64,000 nt of DNA. Source: Salticus scenicus. Lineage: Eukaryota; Arthropoda; Arachnida; Araneae; Salticidae. The stretch lies in contig OZ005648.1 of the NCBI GenBank assembly GCA_963930645.1, positions 109,543,092-109,607,091 of the forward strand. Direction: 5' to 3'. A model generated the notes under the pieces. The model searched no databases. It had not been told where the DNA came from and saw nothing but the letters and a program-made list of their open reading frames with translations. The first letter of the stretch is position 1; each line of letters starts with the position of its first letter. A program made the translations under genes and the position numbers. This document shows, one piece after another, positions 24,109-38,600 of this stretch.

Positions 24109-27100
24109 AACATGGAATAAATAATGTTAATTATTATTTTAAACTGTTTTATATTTGACATTACATTCTTGTGTGTATTTCTATTCTAGAGAGTCCTGAG
24201 CCTTTAGAAGAATCTTTGCCTGTAGATAGACCAGATACAGCCTTAAAAGTTCTTAAAGAATGGAATCCTCCTCTACTTGGAGAACTTCCTTCAACATTTT
24301 TAAAAGTAGATGGAATACCTGTTTCTAAATCAAATAAAGTAAGCTATTTAAAAATCAGTATTGTCTTTTAAAATATAAAGAAATTTCTTTTTTGAAAAGT
24401 TTTCTATACTGGAATGAAAGTTTTCAGCTTTCCTTAGATTTAGCTTTTCATCCCCCTTCCTTTTTTTTTTTGTATTTTGTAACATGTTAAATTTTTGCTT
24501 TGAGAATTGTTTTCCCAATGTTAAAGATCGTTAGCGTTCTTCAATTTTTAACTTTAATTATTTTGTTGTATGGTTTTTTACTTTGTAAAATAACTATTAA
24601 TTTCTCTTTCATAGAAAGTTACCATTTTAAGTTCTACAATTCTCCAACAACGCATGGAAGAAAATGAAAGAAAGAGACAAAATAATACTTCTGTAAGTGA
24701 TCCTGAGCTTGTTCAGTATTTAGAAGATGAACGAATTGCATTATTTTTACAAAATAAGGAATTTTTCCAAGAACTGAAAGATAATAAAGAGTTTCTTTCT
24801 ACTTTAGAGCGAGGTATTAATCTTATTTTATGTTTTTACTTATACTTAATGAATTAGATGAGACAATTGGTATTATTTAGTTTTAAGTATATATAAGACT
24901 AATCCAGTGTTGCAAAATGTTTGCTTAGTTTATTATTATTATTATTATTATTTTTTTTTTTTATTTATTTAGATACTTTTCTGTAATTTTCTTAAACAAA
25001 AGAAAAAGAAAGATAGAAAAAACTATAGAAAATCTGTAACAATGATTTTTAATAATATATATATATGTATATAATAATATGCAGTTAGAATTGTTATGCA
25101 ACTTGTTGAACCTAAAAAAGTTAGGGAATATGAAAATATAGCCAATAAGTTAGGGTAAAATCAGGGAATTTTATAACAGTTGGCCAACCACAAGTGAACT
25201 TCGTACTAAAGTTGGAGAAAAATTATGAGATATTGCACCAATAAGAACATTATGTACAACCACATTATTTTCTAATCAGATTTTCTTCTAGAACATAAGA
25301 AATTTACTGCTTTTCACCTGCGAATTTTATATTTTAGGAGGTGTATAATTAGGAGAATTATACTTCTCACACAGTCCTCCTCTCTCTCATCCACAAAATT
25401 GATCTTGAATTATCTATTATTCATATCCATGTGATTAAGAAATAAATTAGATGAATCAGTTGTTAATGAAAATGAAGGAGCAATGAACAAATAATGCATA
25501 TCTTTTACAACTTAGTGAAAACATAATTTGAATGTTCATAGTGGAACTATAAATTAAGATTTGGAGAGTTTCAAAATTTCTTTTATTTTGATCTCATTCA
25601 ATTCATAGCTTAGGTGGTGTATTTATTTTACCTCCATGAAGAGCAATGCACTTTTTGCCTTACTGGAAATAGAATATATTTCATAAAATGCATCTGATAA
25701 AAATTAGAAAATTTCACTCTTTTGATTGAGTGGATAAGTCAAGCTATAATGGTTGAAAAAAAAAAGTCTAATAAGTAGCAGTTTATGGTATTTGCAATCT
25801 ATTGTGAACATAAAACAGTGGTGTGCTGTCTACAGATGCATATAAGCATTGCTTGCCTAAAGTCAAAGTAGAAGTAAAAATAATTAATCCATTTTTAATA
25901 CATTCATATATTTCTTTTGTATAAAAAAAAATTCATGATGCCCCCAAGCTGAAAGTTGTGTTACATCCCATGATGTCCCATAGCCATGTGTTACATCTGC
26001 ATATGCTGTTGTATATTTGTATTTAATTTAAAATGTAATGGCAACATGTCATTAAGAAATGCAGATTGGCAACAACTAAGATTGCATGATGCTTGTAATT
26101 TGTTATGTGTGCGCTGCTGAAGCAGTATTTGAAGTTACCATAATTAATGATTATAAATGGTGTTATTAATAAAGTAATTACACTAGAGATTGTCTGTCAA
26201 GATCTTTTCTTAAAAACACTACATGGCGTAGTCGTAATGAACCAGCGGAACTAAATGGCAAATGATTACTGTAGACCGCCAGTAGGCCTAAGCCTCGAAG
26301 GGAACGTGGCGGATCATTGGAAAAAATTTAAACAAAACTTTGAAATTTATTTGAAAGCATCGGGAAGTTGTAAAAAGGACTCTGATGTTAAAGTTGCTAT
26401 ATTACTCAATGCTGTTGGTGAGGAAGCTATAGAACTATATAATACGTTCAATCTCGCCGAAGGAGATAAAGAAGATTATGACAAAGTTATAGATGCCTTT
26501 GAAAACTATTTCAGTCCCAAAACTAATGTCGTTGTTGAACGATTTATATTTAATAACCGTGTTCAAGATGAAAATGAAAGCTTCGACTCATTTTACACAG
26601 ATCTAAGAAAACTTGTAAAGTCTTGCGATTTTGGGATTCAAGCTGACAGCGTTGTCAGAGACAGAATTGTCTTGGGAATTTCTGACGGTGGACTTCAGGA
26701 AAGATTGTTACGCGAAGGAGACTTAAGTCTAGCTAGAGCTGCCGAGATTTGTCGGGCAGCAGAACTCAGCAAAAAGCAAGTCCAGACTATGCAGAACAAA
26801 AATGTGGATGCTATTCTACAGAAAGTACCCAATAGATTTTTTAAGAATTCTTCAGGTGAAGGTGTGTCTCATCGTTCCTCAAATAGTGATTTACGACCTA
26901 ATATGTCCGTCAAGAAATTTAGCGGTGATGGTAGAACTCAAGGTGTTCAAAGTATTATTTATCAATGCAAAAAATGCAGTAGGAAACACAAGCGTTCAGA
27001 ATGTCCAGCTTTCGGTAAACAGTGTTTTAAGTGTTCGAAATTTAATCATTTCTCATCTGTATGCACAATGCGTACTGTACGAGACATAAACTATTATGAA

Positions 27101-29634
27101 AATACAGAAGAACCAAATTTCTCTCAGTCTGTACATAATGATTTTTTTATTGAATCTGTAAGTATTCTTCAGATAGGTAAAGTGACTGTACAAAATGAAT
27201 GGACCAAAGACATACAAATATATTGTCTTAATATTAATTTCAAACTTGATACTGGGGCACAGATTAGTGTTTTAACTTTACATGTCTTTCTCAGTTTAGG
27301 CCATGATCTTAAACTTGAACATACAAATATAATATTAGAAGCCTATGGTGGCTCTAAAATTAAGCCTACAGGTATGATTAATTTAATGTGTAATATTGGT
27401 AATAAGCAGGCTTATGTAAAGTTTGTTGTTGTTAATAATACTAAATCTAGACCTCTACTTGGATTAGAAGGGTGTATTAAGCTAAATCTTATAAAATGTA
27501 TTGATAATGTATCTGCAGATATGAATTTAACTAAGTTTATTGAAAGTAACAGGGAAATATTTACAGGTGTGGGGAAATTTGAAGGAAAATATGCTATTAA
27601 AGTGGACAAAAATTCTGTACCTATTGCTCGTCCACCTAGACGCATACCAGTAAGTTTACGTCCTAAAGTGGAGGAAAAATTAAAACAGTTAGAAAATCAG
27701 GGAATTATTTCCAAAGTTGATAATCCACTGGGTTGGGTGAGTAATTTAGTTGTTGTAGAGAAGCCTGACGGCTCAATTAGACTCTGTTTAGATCCTCAAG
27801 ATCTCAATAAAGCAATAAAAAGAGATCTTGTTCTGATACCTAAAATTGAGGAACTTGTTCCTAAACTGTGTAATAAAACAGTATTTACTGTGCTTGATCT
27901 AAAAGATGGGTTTTTTCAAATCGAATTGAACGAGGAAAGTAGCGATTTGTGTACATTTAGTACACTATTTGGATGTTTCAAACTTTGCGTCTACCAATGG
28001 GATTATCATGTGCCCCTGAAATTTTTCAAAAAAGGAATGAAGCAAACTTTAGTGATATTGATGGGGTTTTAATTTATTTGAAGTTACCATAATTAATGAT
28101 TATAAATGGTGTTATTAATAAAGTAATTACACTAGAGATTGTCTGTCAAGATCTTTTCTTAAAAACACTACATATGCTGTTACATATGCAGTCAGAAGCA
28201 AAGTCACGTTACTGCAATCTTTCGTAATAGTTGACTCTACAGTATTATTCTACAATTATTTTATTAAAGTATAGATTCATATTTTCACCTTGATATCAGT
28301 ATCTAACAGTCATTTAACTGTAATGAAATTTTTACTAAGTGATTATTCTGTTTTTATAATAATCAGATACCCAAAATATTGGAGGTCACTATTTAATGGA
28401 CACTTTTTCAATCTCTAGTGTAAATCCTTATCGTTTTTCTGAATTATTATTATTTTGGAGGTTTGTGGAGGAGGGGGGGGGGGGAAACCTCTGTCAAGTT
28501 CAACTTGATTTCTGAATCTTGTTTCTATCATTATTATTTTGAATTCGTATCAGCTAAAATTATTGGATTTCAGGTTGGCTTCAAATTTACTGTCAGATAT
28601 GGGTGACCTAGACAGGACTCTGAACATAGTCATTCCATTTTCAGCAAGATAAAAATTATTACTAGTATTTAAGCTTAAACTGCAGTTTTCAAATTTGTTA
28701 AATAAGGCAAAGCCTGGGAAAAAAATTAAAAGTTAAAATGTTTTGAGAAATCTGTATTGTTTTTTTGTTTTTTTTTTTCTTGGGGGTGGGGGAAGAGAGG
28801 TCAGGGGTCAGGGAAGAGTTTGGACATCTCTCCCCCCTCCTACCCTCTCTTGACTAGGGCCTTGAATGTCAACCAGGTAACTAGTGTTTTATATCAAATA
28901 CTAAAGTTTCATTCCTGGCCTAGCCACTTTTGCACTTGATAAATTTTATTTAATTTTTTTCTAAAAATACATGTAACTAAAATTTAGTTGAAGTTACACT
29001 GCATAACTATAACATAACTTTGAAAAATAGCCTAAAAATTCAATAGAATTGGGAACTGTTTATGATAACATTTTATATTTATATAACAAAACAAAACTAA
29101 TATTACTTATTAAATATTTGATTTTTTTTTTCACCATCATACTTGAATTTTAGACAATGCATTATTATGTACTTATATTATTTAAAAACAAGAATTGCTC
29201 ATGTGTTGTGGATTTTCCATATTGATTAAAGTTCTTTTCTGACGCATGGAGTTAGAAGCTACTTCTCACACAGTCTGAAATTATGATAATTTTACATTAC
29301 TTTTATTGACTTTAAAAAAAAAAAAATCATTTATTTCAGCTTCATCTGATGTATCATCACCTGAAGATGAAGGAGAAAATGATGCAGCAGAAAGTTTAAA
29401 TACTAATTTTCCTTATTCAAATAGTACCCCTTCTGAGGAAACTGATGCAGCCTTTAGAGAAAAAATAAAGAACATGGGAAAAGGTCTGTATTTAGCGGTC
29501 TTTGTTATCTCAAAATTCAGTGTAGTTTTAGATTTTTTTTTTTTCTAATCTTTATAAATTTATTTACATTCATTCCTTTTTTCATACAGACAATTCATAT
29601 AATCTGTATTTAAAATCATGTTAAATTGATTGGA

Positions 29635-29668
<34 letters not shown>

Positions 29669-32600
29669 TTTTTTGATAGAGTAAATGAAATTCCAAGTTT
29701 TAGGATCTGTTATTTGCAAAATTGATTCTAAAGAGATATTTTGATAATAAGAAATCTGATAAAATTACCCAAGCATAAAAAAGTTATTTAAATTTTTATA
29801 TTTTGATCTGTTTTAAAGCTATATTTATCTGTATCACTAGTAACTACAACAGAAACACCATTAAAATGACTTAATAAAATCAAAATATTGTGGCTGTTAA
29901 AAGTTTAAAATTTCATATTAGAGAATTGGAAACAAGTCTTTCCATCCCAGCCAGAAGAATAAATTGATTTCTTCGTTCTTTTCCAGTGGCCATCATTTTG
30001 AAACAAGATGGCAGATCAGTTTGATTAATAAACGTGTTTGAAAACTTTATTTGGGCTATGTGAATATTGAGTTTCATGCATGTTCATAAATACATTTTTT
30101 ATGTGAAATTAAAATTTTCAAGTGGCCACCATTTTGAAACAAGATGGTAGATTGATTTGAATAATAAATTTGGTTGATACTTTGATTTGTTCCATGTACA
30201 TACAAAGTATCAAGCAAATCAATTCATAATTACATTTGTTATATAAGTTAGAAATTTTCAAATGGCCATTTTGAAACAAATCGGCCTTTCAAATTGATTA
30301 ATAAACTTGGTGCAGACCCTGATATGGTCTATTATCTATACATCGAATTTCAAACAAATCTGTTTATAAATGCACTTCTTATGTGCATTTGAGATTTTTA
30401 AATTGTCATCACTTGGAAACAAAATGGAGAATGAAGTTGGCCTACAAAATTCATCCAAGATTTCTAGGATAAGTTTACTGTCCAACTTTGGTTCAAATTT
30501 ATTCTGTATTTCAGAAGTTATTGTGATGAGAAATTTTCTTTTCTGACATATAATAGATATACACATATACAGTGGAGAGTCAAAAATCCGCACAGTTCGG
30601 GACGAGAGATTTTGCAGATTTTAGGATTTGGGGCATTTTGGGACCCATAAAAAATGATTTTCACTTTGAATAATAAAAGCAGAATATTACTTGAACTAAA
30701 CACATACTAGTGAATAATAACACAATTTCACTTGAATGCAAATGTCACTTTAATATACATACATACATCACTGAGATTTTTTTTTTTTTTTTTTTGTCTA
30801 TTATAAGTAGTGATTAATTTTTGTTTTGTAACACATATTCATTGTTCTAAGAATTTAGGTGAGTTACTTCCTTACAGATGCCTTCATCAGATAGCATTTT
30901 TAAAAATTAGTTTGTTATTATATATTTCATTGATATCATTATCATAATTTACTTATACTATTATTATTTGTAATCATAAAATGCAAATACAGAATCTGCA
31001 TTCAAGATTTTTTTTTCAAAAATTCTTATTTGCATTTTTGTAATTAACCCCTTCCGCTCCAGGCTAGCTGTAGTGTAAATGTCTGAAATACCAGATTATA
31101 ATTTTGAAATAGTATCGTATACTTTCTTTGGACGTATGCACGTACGTCCATGGTATTAATGGCCATTAACACTAGGACGTACGCACGTACGTCCCTGGAG
31201 TGGAAGGGGTTAAATGTGAATTTCAATGTTTATATCTGACAAGCTTGTACAGATTTTGGACCTCGGCAGATTTTAGATCGACGGGTTTCTGGCTGTCTAC
31301 TGCAGCAGCGCCGACTTTGAAAAAATTCTGGGGGGGCTCAAACCAAGGCCATAGCCAGGATTATTTTTTGAGGGGGGGGCATCACATTTCTAATACAAGG
31401 TCATCAAATATGGTATAATAATGCACACATACCCAAGGAAAAGAACATATGCACAGACAAACAACGGCCTGTTTAACACAGGGGCACGAGCCAGGGGCCC
31501 TGAGTAGCAAAGGGCCCCAAAACTGGTCCTGAAAATGCCATCATATTCTTTGCAATTTAGTTTATAAAATTATGTAAATCAAATTTATAAAACAAAATTA
31601 AGAGTAGCAGGGAGGTCACTGGGATAATACAGCCATCGGCCACTTCAATTTGAAACCAATATTGTGATTATGGTTAAGTTAAAATTGGAGGGGAAAGGCA
31701 TAATCTCGAAATAATGCTATATCTTCTCTTTAAGTTTTAAAAACAATATTTGTTCTTACTTTTCATTTTTACTTAAAATGTTAAAATTTCATAAACTATC
31801 TTTAATTAAATTTTAATAGAATGGAGCAGAAGGCTCATTTTTTACCAACTATGTGTAAAATACCAGAGCCGGGAATCGAACCCGGGCCATTCCGCTTAAC
31901 GTGCGGATGCTCTAACTACTGAGCTACCCTGGCTGATAACCTGCTCGGCACTTCTCACATAATTTATGTTGGCAAGGTCACCGAGTCTGCATTAGAGCAG
32001 CTATATCAAGTGAAAAATTTGAACATGGCACAACTCCAATAGGCTATAAAAATTAATTAATTTATTTATTTATTTTTTAACAGCTGTTAAAAAAAAAGTT
32101 CTAAATATATTTAATTAAAAGCGGAAGGCCCGGGTTCGGTAACCGGCTCTGGTATTTTTCAAATATACCAGTTCACATACACATACACATATTTTCACAG
32201 TTGGTATAAAAAATCAACCTTCCACTCCAAAATTTTCTGAAATGAACTTTCAGGGTTGATGAATAAATTTCTAAATTAAATTAAAATTTCGTGGTCTATT
32301 GGAGTTGTGCCATGACTATTAATGTCACTTGATATAGCTGTGTGTACAGACTAGGTGACTTTGCCAACGAATGTTATGTGAGAAATGCCTAGCTGGTAAT
32401 CAGCCATGGTAGCTCAATGGTTTGAGCATACGCACGTAAAGCAGAAGGCCCGGGTTCGATACCCAACTCTGGTATTTTTCACATAGTTGGTATAAAAAAT
32501 CAGCCTTACACTCCAAAAATTTCAGCAATGATCTTTAATTAATTATTTATTTATTTAAGGCAATAGGACAAATGAAGTTAATATCACTACGTTCATATTT

Positions 32601-35600
32601 TTCGAACTAAGTCGATTCATTACCTTTTTCTTACCCATAAGATATAGTATTATTTTTGGGTCAAATTTTCTAAATTGGGTTTTTGTTATATTTACACGTT
32701 TTGAGGTCCCTTGAATCCAAAAATCATGTTTTTAGGAATGTAGGTGTGAAAGTTGCCTGAATAATTTTAAATGAACTTTTGAATTTAATAACAGATTTGA
32801 ATTCTACAAAAATGTAGGTAAAGTAATGAAACAGGGGGTTTGAGGGGGTGGTAGCCCCCCTTAACCCCTGTGTGAGGGGCCCGCCCCCCCTCACACAGCA
32901 TGACTTGTCAAATAAAGCTGTTCCGAAGCCTGATTTGAATTGTTTTAACATCGGTTTGCATAACAGTCCTCGCTATCTTACCCCTTAATCTCCAATCTGC
33001 ATTTATAGTATTAAATTTCAGGGCAGTCGTGTGAGTGACACACCAGATTATCAAGTTTTATTTTCCTAAAATAAAAAGTTTCATAAAAAAAGGGGGGGGC
33101 AATATTGTATACCTTTTATTATTTATAAATTCATGACTTACATCCAAAAATGTTCATTTTTATTTAAAAATGCCAAGGGAAAATAGAAGCAACCAAATAA
33201 ATAAAATGCAAATATAAAATTAATAAAATAAAAATGTAATAACAATATGGGAGTAACTTTTGAGGAAATAGTTATATTACTTTGCATCGATGTTTCTGAA
33301 AACTTTTGCTCCTCATGCACAAACCTTAAGTGATTGAGATTCCCATAGCACAGCAAAGGGAATCATCTTCCTCTGAACTGGGTGCAATTGACCCTCGTCC
33401 GAAAAATCCCAAGCGGTGCAACTCGCCCGAGATTAGAATAACAAAGGAAAGAGGTCGGGTGCAATTCGCCCGTCATTTGATTGACAGGTTAAGAGAGGGG
33501 TGCAACTGACCCTCGTCCATTGCAACAACCTTACTTTACAGCTATGATTTTGGTAAAAACTAAATGAGGAATAAAGGAAAGAATTTCTTGTTTCATCGGG
33601 AATCAGTATTCAAAATTTTTGGGGGGGCTGAGCCCCTACAGAAAAATTTCTGGGGCTGCTCGAGGGCTCGAGCCCCCACATAGTCGGCGACACTGGTCTA
33701 CTGTACATGCATATAGATAAAGTGATTGCATTGGGTCATTTTCTAAAGAAATAAACCTATAATTTGTATGCCCTTGAAAATTTTAAAATTGTTAGATTAA
33801 ATTTGAAACTTAATTTAGGTTCTTAAAAGACAAAATTTCTATTTCACTTATAAGTATCTCACTATTGAGTTTCACTTTCCTATATATTTATTTAAGTGTC
33901 ATTATGGTTTTAATGAGACATACATATATGATCATTGTTGCTATAGGGCAAAATTAGCACTGGCCACGTAGTCCTTAAAGGTGGCCACTAATTAATTTGC
34001 TTTTGGTGACCACCACATTGGCCACTTTTCTGGCTGCTTGTTGCATTGTTTTGAAAAAGTTTGTCAGTTTCTTACCATATATTAATGTATAGTTATTTTT
34101 AGAAGAAACTTCTACCTTTTATTCAATAACAATTTGCAGTTGGTATAAACAATTTATTCACCTCATTGGTGCTTAAAAGTTAGAAAATTGTTATACTGTA
34201 TTTTCCTGTGTATAATCCGTGGATTAGCTGTTAAAAAACTTGAAATTTTTTAACGTGGATTATCTCCCAAAAATTTTTTTAAAGTGACTCTGACAGCAGA
34301 TATCAATGTTAACGAGATGTAAACAAATAATTTCAGATTATATATTTACTTCGCCGATTGCAGAGCTGACAGTGATTGGTTCATGTATATGTTTTTGGGC
34401 TAGTTGAAGTGGCTTTCAAGATATACTTTTCTAACCTAATGGCAACATGCTTCTGTTTATGTTAATTTGTTATTAAAATGGCATTGTTTTTGCATGGAGT
34501 TAAAAAAAAAAAAAAAAAAAAAACTGAAGAATAACAATTATTTTTATTATTATAAGGTATAATCTTTTACATTTTCAGTATAATTATCTTTTAAAGATAT
34601 GATGAATAAAAAGAGCATGACGGTTTATGAATAATATGCATGTTGATTATGATTTGTATCCATGGTTTATATGGTGGTGCAGATTATCTAATGAAATTGT
34701 TTAATGGGGGTTCAAAATAGCACCCTGCGGATTGTATGCCGCCATGGACTATATGTAAGAAAATATGGTACATATATATAAATCAACTTACTTTATTCTT
34801 TTACCCTACTTTTCAGAATCTCTGCTGTTTTATAAAATTATCTAAAAAGTATTTTGTGAATTCAATTACATCACTGAATTCAGAAACTGATAATTACAGT
34901 AGTGGACAAAATTGTGGAAACCTTTTGAAAAAAGTTGATTTTAGTGGTTTGATGTCTAATAACACCACATTTTTTGTACCAATACTATAACATTATATAT
35001 CATTGGAAAGGTAATTTAATCAAGATTGTAAAGCTATAATATGTGTTCAATTATCTGTATTATATCAAAAGTTATAGCCAGAAACACAGAAAAAAGAAGC
35101 ACAGCTTGCTTAAGTTTATAGGAAGTAGCTGTCCTTCATTTGAATGTAGCCAATGAGCATGAGTGTTAGCAGAACCAATCAGATGTCATCTTGTTCTGGC
35201 AATGTTTTGGCAATGATTCAACATCTCACAGGACATTTATCAGTGTGTATTGTAATTGCTATCAAGTTGGTTTTGTGCTTTTTGATTTACTAGTGAGCTT
35301 GTGAAGCGTAATAATAATAAAAAAAATAATAATCAATATAAAATTAAAGAAATGGCGCGAAGAGTTGACTAGTAACCTAGGCAGCGATGTAAAATAGTAA
35401 CATTAAGTGAACAAGGCTACAGTTATAAAGAAATTAGAAGAAATATTGGGGGAAACATAAACAAAGGTGGCATTTCTAAACTTTTGAAGAGGTACAAGGA
35501 GACTCAGTCATTAAAAAACCAGACTGGTAAAGGCAGAAAAAGGTGCACAACAGCAAGTGATGATAGAAGAATTAAAAGACTGTGCCTATGGTACAGAAAA

Positions 35601-38600
35601 AAAATCATCTCGGTGTATACAAGGGAAATGTTGCAATGCAATGTAACGGTAAGTGCAAGGGCTGTTCGGCACATACTGCATGAATTTGGTCTAAACGCTA
35701 GAATTCCACATAAAAAGCTATTTTTGTCTCTGAAACAAAGGTTGAAAAGATTAAACTGGACTAAAGTTCATGTTAACTGGACAATGGAACAATGGGACAG
35801 TGTAATTTGGAGTGATGAGACCAAAATCTTCCTGTTTGCTAGTGATGGCATAAAATGCATATGGAGAAGAATTGGAGAAGATGTCCATCCTGAGTGCATT
35901 ACACCTACCATGAAACACCCAGTTAGTATTATGATTTGGAGTTGTATGACATCAAGAGGTGTGGGCAGAATTGATGTGATCGGTGGGAATATAAATGCCT
36001 AAAGATACATAAATGAAATACTTGGGCCCAAGCTGCTGCCTTCTGCACGTAATCTTTTCCAAGATAACGAAGCATTTATATTTCAACAGGATTCAACTCC
36101 ATGTCATGTTGCTGGTGTGTGCAAGAAGTGGTTTCAAGATAATCATATTCTACTGCTGGAATGGGCTGGGAATAGCCCAGACCTTAACCCAATCGAAAAT
36201 CTATGGAGCCGGCTAAAGAAACTTGTTAGACAAAAGCAAACCAGCAATAAAACACAATTAACAGAAGCTATAACTCAATCTTGGTTTCATGTTATAACAG
36301 TTGCAGAACTAAAGAAGTTGGTTCATTCCATGGGAAAGCACTGTAAGGCCGTAATTATGGCTAAAGCTTACCCAACTAAGTATTAACTGGCATGGTGAAA
36401 ATTTTTGTATATCTCATTTTTTCTATGTATATCACCTTTCTTCTTTATAATTGCTGTTCTATTAAAAAACTATTCTTAAATATTATTGCTTTGCAATCTT
36501 GATTCAATTACTTTTACAATGATATATAATTTTATAGTATTGGTACAAAAAAAAGCGGTGTTATTAGACATTAAACCACAAAAATCAACTTTTTTCAAAA
36601 GGTTTCCACAATTTTGTCCACTACTGTAACTGAGAAAAAAGTTAGTTTGAAAGTTTCATTTTTTGTGTAGCAATTTAACAAAATACTTCTTTTGCTTTAT
36701 GAATGTCAGTCAGTTACCAGTGGAATGTTCCTTAATAATTTTGTAACACTATCTATAACTTTTTTAATACTAGCATATTTATTTTGATTGTATAATTTTA
36801 TATTGCTACCAATGTAGACAAAACTCTTTTAAACATTATTAAAACAAGAATAAGACCATGGTAGAACATCAGTCCTCTTTGGGTTTAAATCAGCCATTTT
36901 TTTTTTTTTTTAACTTTGCTCTTAATCTTTGCTGTTTACTCACTGCATTTCAATAACATATTCTCCTTCACCCAACCAGCATTGTGTTCTCTAAGTATAT
37001 ACATTATATATAGATTGTTATAAAATCATAGTTGTTTGATTTAAGCAAGTAACTATGATGATACAAAAAATATTCCAAATTATACTATCTTTTGATGGAA
37101 ACTCTTAGTTTGTCCAGCTTACTATTCCAAAAAGTGTCTATAAAAACTTGTAAGATTGTATTGCCTGAAATATCTTAAAAAGAAAGAAGGAAAAAAAAAA
37201 AAAAAGCAAGAATACGAACATATGTTTTACATGCACACTTTTTTTTTTTTTTTTTTTTTAATTTGTTGATAAATGTGGTATAAAGAAGTAATATGCTATT
37301 TTACCCTGTATTTTTCTAACAACTCTGTATATACTACTTTAAACATTCCACACTGATGTTTTGTTTCTTTCTATATGCCTTTATAGGAAAGATTTTTCCT
37401 TTGGCTGATAGATTTAGGACATGAAATTAACAAAGTAAAAAGCATAGTATTTATTATCATTACATAACATGCAATAGTGTGGAAAAAAAAAAAAAAAAAC
37501 ACTTAGGAATTTAATTTTTCAAACTTAGATATTTCTGAAAAATGTCTCAAAATGCAACTTAAATTATTAAATTAAATAAAATTATTAACTTAAATTATTA
37601 AATTACTGTAGAAAAATTGACACAAGTCTTGATTAGTTATGTCCTTTTTATGTTTACTATTTCTGACAAAGCTCACAAACTATGACACATCAATCGTGAC
37701 CAAAATTTAAAGGTAGTAAAAAGGGTATCAAGATATACACTTCTAAGATTTATATCAACAATCATTATTCTAGAACAGAGATATTAGTGTTCCAAAAATC
37801 CATTTTTCTTGTTGAAAATTGTGCTGTCATTCACTTAATCTGTTTGATTTATTTTATTTTTTTAAACATCTAAACACTAGCTGTATATTTATTTATTTAA
37901 ATTGTATTTCATATTGCTTGCACAAAAAAACATATATCTTTGCAAAATTACAACAAAGTAGACCTGAAAATATTCACTCTTCACATGATTATTAAAACGT
38001 AGTGACTTAAAATAATTAATAATGTTCCATTTTTTTTCTTCGAAACTCGTTAATCTACTCCATAATAATTGCATATTAAAAGCAAATTAAGTCAAAGAGC
38101 TTTGAAAAGATCCTGCATTTTTTAAATTGTGTGCAAAAATAAGTATATTTTGGATTTTTTTTTTTTTTTTCGACAATCGTCTTTAAAATAATATGGAGTG
38201 GCTCCACTTAAATTTCTGAAGATTTAACAGTTATTAGGCATTTAAATTAATTTCAATCAGTAAATAAATAAAAGTGAAAAGTATATTAGTGTGTTTTAGA
38301 AAATTTTGGAGTGGAAGGCTGATTTTTTATACCAACTGTGTGAAAAATACCAGAGCTGGGAATAGAACCAGGGCCTTCCGCTTTACGTGCGGATGCTCAA
38401 GCCATTGAGCTACCCTGGCTGTTTACCAGCTAGGCATTTCTCACATAACAAACATTGGCAAAGTCATCGAGTCTGCAAACACAGCTGTATCAAGTGACAT
38501 TATTAAGCATGGCACAACTCCAATAGACCACGAAATTTTCAATTTAATTTTAGAAATTTATTTATCAAGCCTGAAAGTTTATTTCAGAAAATTTTGGAGT

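Larger units (their letters stand above)
26007..28172 (+). mobile_element. Gypsy LTR retrotransposon, internally deleted, in CUEDC1 intron 3
   Basis: The element is flanked by the 5-bp duplication TATGC (26002-26006 and 28173-28177). The 5' LTR is complete (217 bp, TGTTG...CTACA). The 3' LTR keeps only its last 98 bp, identical to the 5' copy. The interior codes for Gag, protease and the first part of reverse transcriptase. The rest of RT, RNase H, integrase and the start of the 3' LTR are gone, joined at the short shared word TATTTG. The exact duplication and identical LTR ends point to a recent insertion in the same orientation as the host gene. Confidence 0.92.
31303..33695. mobile_element. 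hAT-type element, family E, in CUEDC1 intron 4
   Basis: Ends CAGCAGCGCCGACT and AGTCGGCGACACTG; exact 8-bp duplication GTCTACTG at 31295-31302 and 33696-33703. GGGGGGCTC / GAGCCCCC blocks lie near both ends. It carries tRNA-derived SINEs (31850-32540), a segment also present at 46697, and an array at 33379. No transposase frame. Confidence 0.88.
30570..33703. mobile_element. Tigger/pogo-like element split by later insertions
   Basis: Left end CAGTGGAGAGTCAAAAATCC; right end, complemented, CAGTAGACAGCCAGAAACCC; TA on both sides (30568-30569, 33704-33705). The right end is recovered only when the hAT insertion 31303-33695 and its duplication are removed. A piggyBac-type MITE (31048) sits in the remaining part. 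The element's own sequence is about 570 bp. Confidence 0.72.

Noticed and set aside
25808..25960. CAGTGGTGTGCTGTCTACAG as a hAT terminus
   Set aside because: No partner end and no 8-bp duplication could be found.
31860..31932. A tRNA-like fold with anticodon-loop ACGTTAA
   Set aside because: It lacks U33, is joined to a repeated SINE body and has several relatives nearby, so it is a SINE head and not a tRNA gene.
33960..34030. Cluster of GGCCAC words as another hAT terminal array
   Set aside because: Only one side was seen; no paired end or target duplication.
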